A stretch of DNA of 64,000 nucleotides from Aegilops tauschii subsp. strangulata (taxonomy: Eukaryota > Streptophyta > Magnoliopsida > Poales > Poaceae), in contig NC_053036.3 of the NCBI RefSeq assembly GCF_002575655.3, forward strand, positions 155,410,627 to 155,474,626, written 5' to 3'. Under the pieces are notes generated by a model. It made no database searches. It was given only the letters and a program-made list of their open reading frames with translations, and was not told the origin of the DNA. Both the position numbers and the translations under genes were made by a program. The first letter of the stretch is position 1; each line of letters starts with the position of its first letter. This document shows, piece after piece, positions 63,949-64,000 of this stretch.

Positions 63949-64000
63949 GGTTTAATGGCTGTAGGAGGTGTCATCCGGTGCGCAGGCTGACCGAGAGGCG
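63949..64000. other. Right flank of the satellite array
   Basis: These 52 bases do not match the satellite monomer and I find no match to the left flank or to the LTRs in this window. They are more GC-rich than the array. Too short to classify. Confidence 0.7.

Overview
The window looks like intergenic, repeat-dominated chromatin of a large-genome grass, most probably a Triticeae species (wheat, Aegilops, rye or a relative). The basis is the reading of several LTR ends and gag proteins that I recognise as typical Triticeae retrotransposon sequence, their nested arrangement, and the absence of any host gene, tRNA or rRNA that I can find. No element name could be checked, so no family names below superfamily or lineage are asserted.

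Left part, 1-8971: a four-deep stack of LTR retrotransposons of which only right-hand sides are visible. (i) 1-3531 is the 3' end of a plus-strand Copia element of the Sirevirus type: the end of a large ORF broken by one in-frame stop, a non-coding region with several purine-rich PPT-like motifs, and a complete 3' LTR of about 1.5 kb with a TATA box. (ii) 3532-3604 is the first 73 bp of a minus-strand LTR that the Sirevirus interrupts. (iii) 3605-5892 is the 5' LTR and frame-shifted gag of a minus-strand Gypsy-like element interrupted by (ii). (iv) 5893-8971 is the 5' LTR, primer-binding site and frame-shifted gag of another minus-strand Gypsy-like element interrupted by (iii). All coding parts are broken.

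Main part, 9069-63948: one uninterrupted head-to-tail satellite array of about 109 monomers, mean length about 502.5 bp, filling 54.9 kb. It has two regimes. From about 9.07 to 28.8 kb the monomers are diverse and recur in long higher-order units of 10, 9 and 8 monomers (5027, 4509 and 4005 bp). From about 28.8 kb onward two monomer types, A and B, alternate as a 1006-bp dimer (504 + 502 bp), overlaid by larger direct duplications with shifts of 2012, 3018, 4024 and 10062/11068 bp. Hybrid monomers, shared private deletions and breaks in the A/B alternation record individual unequal exchanges. Both array ends lie inside a monomer and in different phases; 97 bp of GC-rich sequence (8972-9068) separates it from the retrotransposon stack on the left, and 52 bp of unrelated sequence (63949-64000) follow on the right.

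There is no gene network here. The many 60-140-residue open frames on both strands of the array are by-products of a stop-poor monomer and are not annotated as genes. The biologically interesting content is the structure and evolution of the satellite, and the layered insertion history beside it.
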